DNA from: Levilactobacillus namurensis DSM 19117
Lineage (GTDB): Bacteria > Bacillota > Bacilli > Lactobacillales > Lactobacillaceae
Direction: 5' to 3'
DNA length: 55,013 nucleotides
NCBI RefSeq assembly: GCF_001434785.1
Contig: NZ_AZDT01000018.1
Location: 1-55,013 of the forward strand
Position numbers and translations under genes: made by a program. Of the stretch, positions 53,880-55,013 are shown piece by piece (position 1 is the first letter of the stretch; every line of letters begins with the position of its first letter). The notes below the pieces were generated by a model that did no database searches, had not been told where the DNA came from, and was given only the letters and a program-made list of their open reading frames with translations.

Positions 53880-54882
53880 CTTACAATTACTCTGGTTTAT
53901 CCTTATTGGCGTCCTGTTCAGTGGCTTCTTCTTCCTCGAAGGGTTCGACTTCGGGGTCGGCATGCTGATCAAGAGCTTCGCCCGCGATGATGCGGAACGG
54001 GACGTCGTGATTCGGACGATTGGCCCGCACTGGGACGGCAATGAAGTCTGGCTGATTACGGCCGGCGGGGCGATGTTCGCCTCGTTCCCGATGTGGTACG
54101 CCACGTTGTTCTCTGGCTTCTACCTGGTCTTGTTCCTGATTCTGGCCGCCCTGATTTTCCGGGGCGTGTCCTTCGAGTTCCGGGCGAACATGCGGACGCA
54201 GACCTGGAAGACCTTCTGGGAATGGGCCGGTACCATTGGGAGTGGTTGCGCGGCGTTCCTCTTCGGGATGCTGTTCACGGCCATGATCAAGGGGATGCCG
54301 ATTGACCAAAATGGTGATATGACCGCGCACTTCACGGATTACGTCAACCTGTTCTCCATCGTGGGTGGGGTCGCCGTGACCGTCTTATGCCTAGTCCACG
54401 GCTTGAACTTTATCCGGTTGAAGACCGAGGGCGGCCTGCGTGACCGGGCCCGGGCTTGGAACAAGATTCTCTACCCGGTTCTATTCGCCGGGGAAGTGGT
54501 TTTCGCCATCCTGCTGTTCGTCTACACCGACTTCTTCCAGAAGAAGCCATTGAGCACCACGGTTATCGTGGCCTTCCTGGTCGTGGTCACCGCGTTGGCT
54601 TACTGGGGTGTCCTGGGCAACCACGAATGGTTATCCTTCGTGGGCAGTGGCCTGTCGTTGATTAGCGTGGTAGTCTTGATCTTCAACGGGTTGTTCCCGC
54701 GGGTCATGGTCGCCAACAATCCGGCGTACAGCCTGTTGATTAAGAACTCGTCGAACTCGCCGTACACGCTGCATCTGATGACTATTCTGACCTTCTCCAT
54801 CTTGCCGATTGTCCTGGTCTACTTCATCTGGAGTTACTGGGTCTTCTACAAGCGGTTGGCGTCACCCAAGCAGAGTGCTTAA
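53872..54882 (+). CDS. cydB: Cytochrome bd ubiquinol oxidase subunit II
   Basis: The product is 336 residues with about eight membrane helices. It shows the CydB N-terminus LWFILIGVLFSGFFFLEGFD and GVGML, then the IGPHWDGNEVWLITAGGAMF motif, and FRGVSFEFR. It forms the bd oxidase heterodimer with CydA. I chose the ATG at 53872, overlapping the cydA stop, since the family starts at MTNLQLLWF and AAGGGGG lies 10 bases upstream; frames opening earlier are inside cydA. The export/assembly genes cydCD are not seen; a terminator follows, so they would be separate. Confidence 0.96.
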   Translation: MTNLQLLWFILIGVLFSGFFFLEGFDFGVGMLIKSFARDDAERDVVIRTIGPHWDGNEVWLITAGGAMFASFPMWYATLFSGFYLVLFLILAALIFRGVSFEFRANMRTQTWKTFWEWAGTIGSGCAAFLFGMLFTAMIKGMPIDQNGDMTAHFTDYVNLFSIVGGVAVTVLCLVHGLNFIRLKTEGGLRDRARAWNKILYPVLFAGEVVFAILLFVYTDFFQKKPLSTTVIVAFLVVVTALAYWGVLGNHEWLSFVGSGLSLISVVVLIFNGLFPRVMVANNPAYSLLIKNSSNSPYTLHLMTILTFSILPIVLVYFIWSYWVFYKRLASPKQSA

Positions 54883-54903
54883 CCTATAAATTGAAAACTT
54901 CTG

Positions 54904-54941
54904 AGAACCGTTCTGACCGGGTTGGTTGGGGCGGTTCTTTT
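54904..54941 (+). terminator. Terminator of cydAB
   Basis: AGAACCG and CGGTTCT form arms around a G-rich loop, followed by five T residues including arm bases. Confidence 0.75.
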
Positions 54942-54978
54942 TGGGTTGGGGTAGGTATAAAAAAATACTAAGCTTAGA

Positions 54979-55013
54979 GGCATAGAAGTTACCCGACGGG
55001 GTGCTCCTATGCC
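54979..55013. repeat. Hairpin cut by the window end
   Basis: GGCATAG (54979-54985) and CTATGCC (55007-55013) are perfect arms. The element is incomplete at the window edge, so its nature cannot be judged. Confidence 0.35.

Overview
The window looks like the chromosome of a heterofermentative lactic acid bacterium, most likely a Levilactobacillus or close relative. The evidence is a phosphoketolase gene, a tmRNA whose tag peptide reads AKNNNNSYALAA, two cell-wall proteins ending in LPQTN/LPQTD sorting signals, many lactobacillus-type sugar genes, and roughly balanced base composition. The genus is an inference from gene content and was not tested by alignment.

Layout. 1-2950 is a gene-poor tract next to the 3' end of ssrA (tmRNA). 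It holds two small membrane-protein genes, two imperfect duplications, several perfect palindromes, an iteron-like array and arm-site-like direct repeats, and probably is a decayed mobile element. 3337-9566 is ordinary chromosome: ssrA, an OmpR-type two-component system, an RNA methyltransferase, a GRP-family sugar transporter under a cre site, and pgi. 9918-19433 is a cell-surface island: a frameshifted MucBP adhesin, divergent tRNA-Glu(CTC) and tRNA-Gln(CTG), a small hypothetical gene and an 1811-residue lectin/MBG-repeat adhesin. 19575-23168 has an aldo/keto reductase, a candidate small RNA, and an autoregulated TetR gene overlapping a divergent LepA/EF4 paralogue.

23229-32740 is a sugar-acid cluster: glucarate dehydratase, a LysR regulator, an enolase-superfamily dehydratase with a beta-propeller lactonase, a D-2-hydroxyacid dehydrogenase, a DASS carrier and a GntP permease, with cre sites in the divergent promoters. 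33138-36625 is a GntR regulator and phosphoketolase. 36634-41546 is an AraC regulator diverging from a GH31 alpha-xylosidase, a 66-residue membrane protein and a GPH transporter (isoprimeverose type). 42048-49604 holds a DUF2252 protein, then a hypothetical protein, an O-acetyltransferase, a GH36 alpha-galactosidase and a LacS-type transporter with a C-terminal EIIA domain. The right end carries a small hypothetical gene, a second hydroxyacid dehydrogenase and cydAB.

The most striking non-gene signal is a family of about 160-bp structured repeats in intergenic DNA between 41.7 and 52.3 kb. There are four copies of subtype A and two of subtype B. All fold as one long closing helix plus two hairpins, with many compensatory base changes between copies. 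Twice an inverted A copy and a direct B copy lie 5' end to 5' end 31-38 bp apart, and one such pair is bounded by 14-bp inverted repeats. I know of no described family matching it, but could not search.
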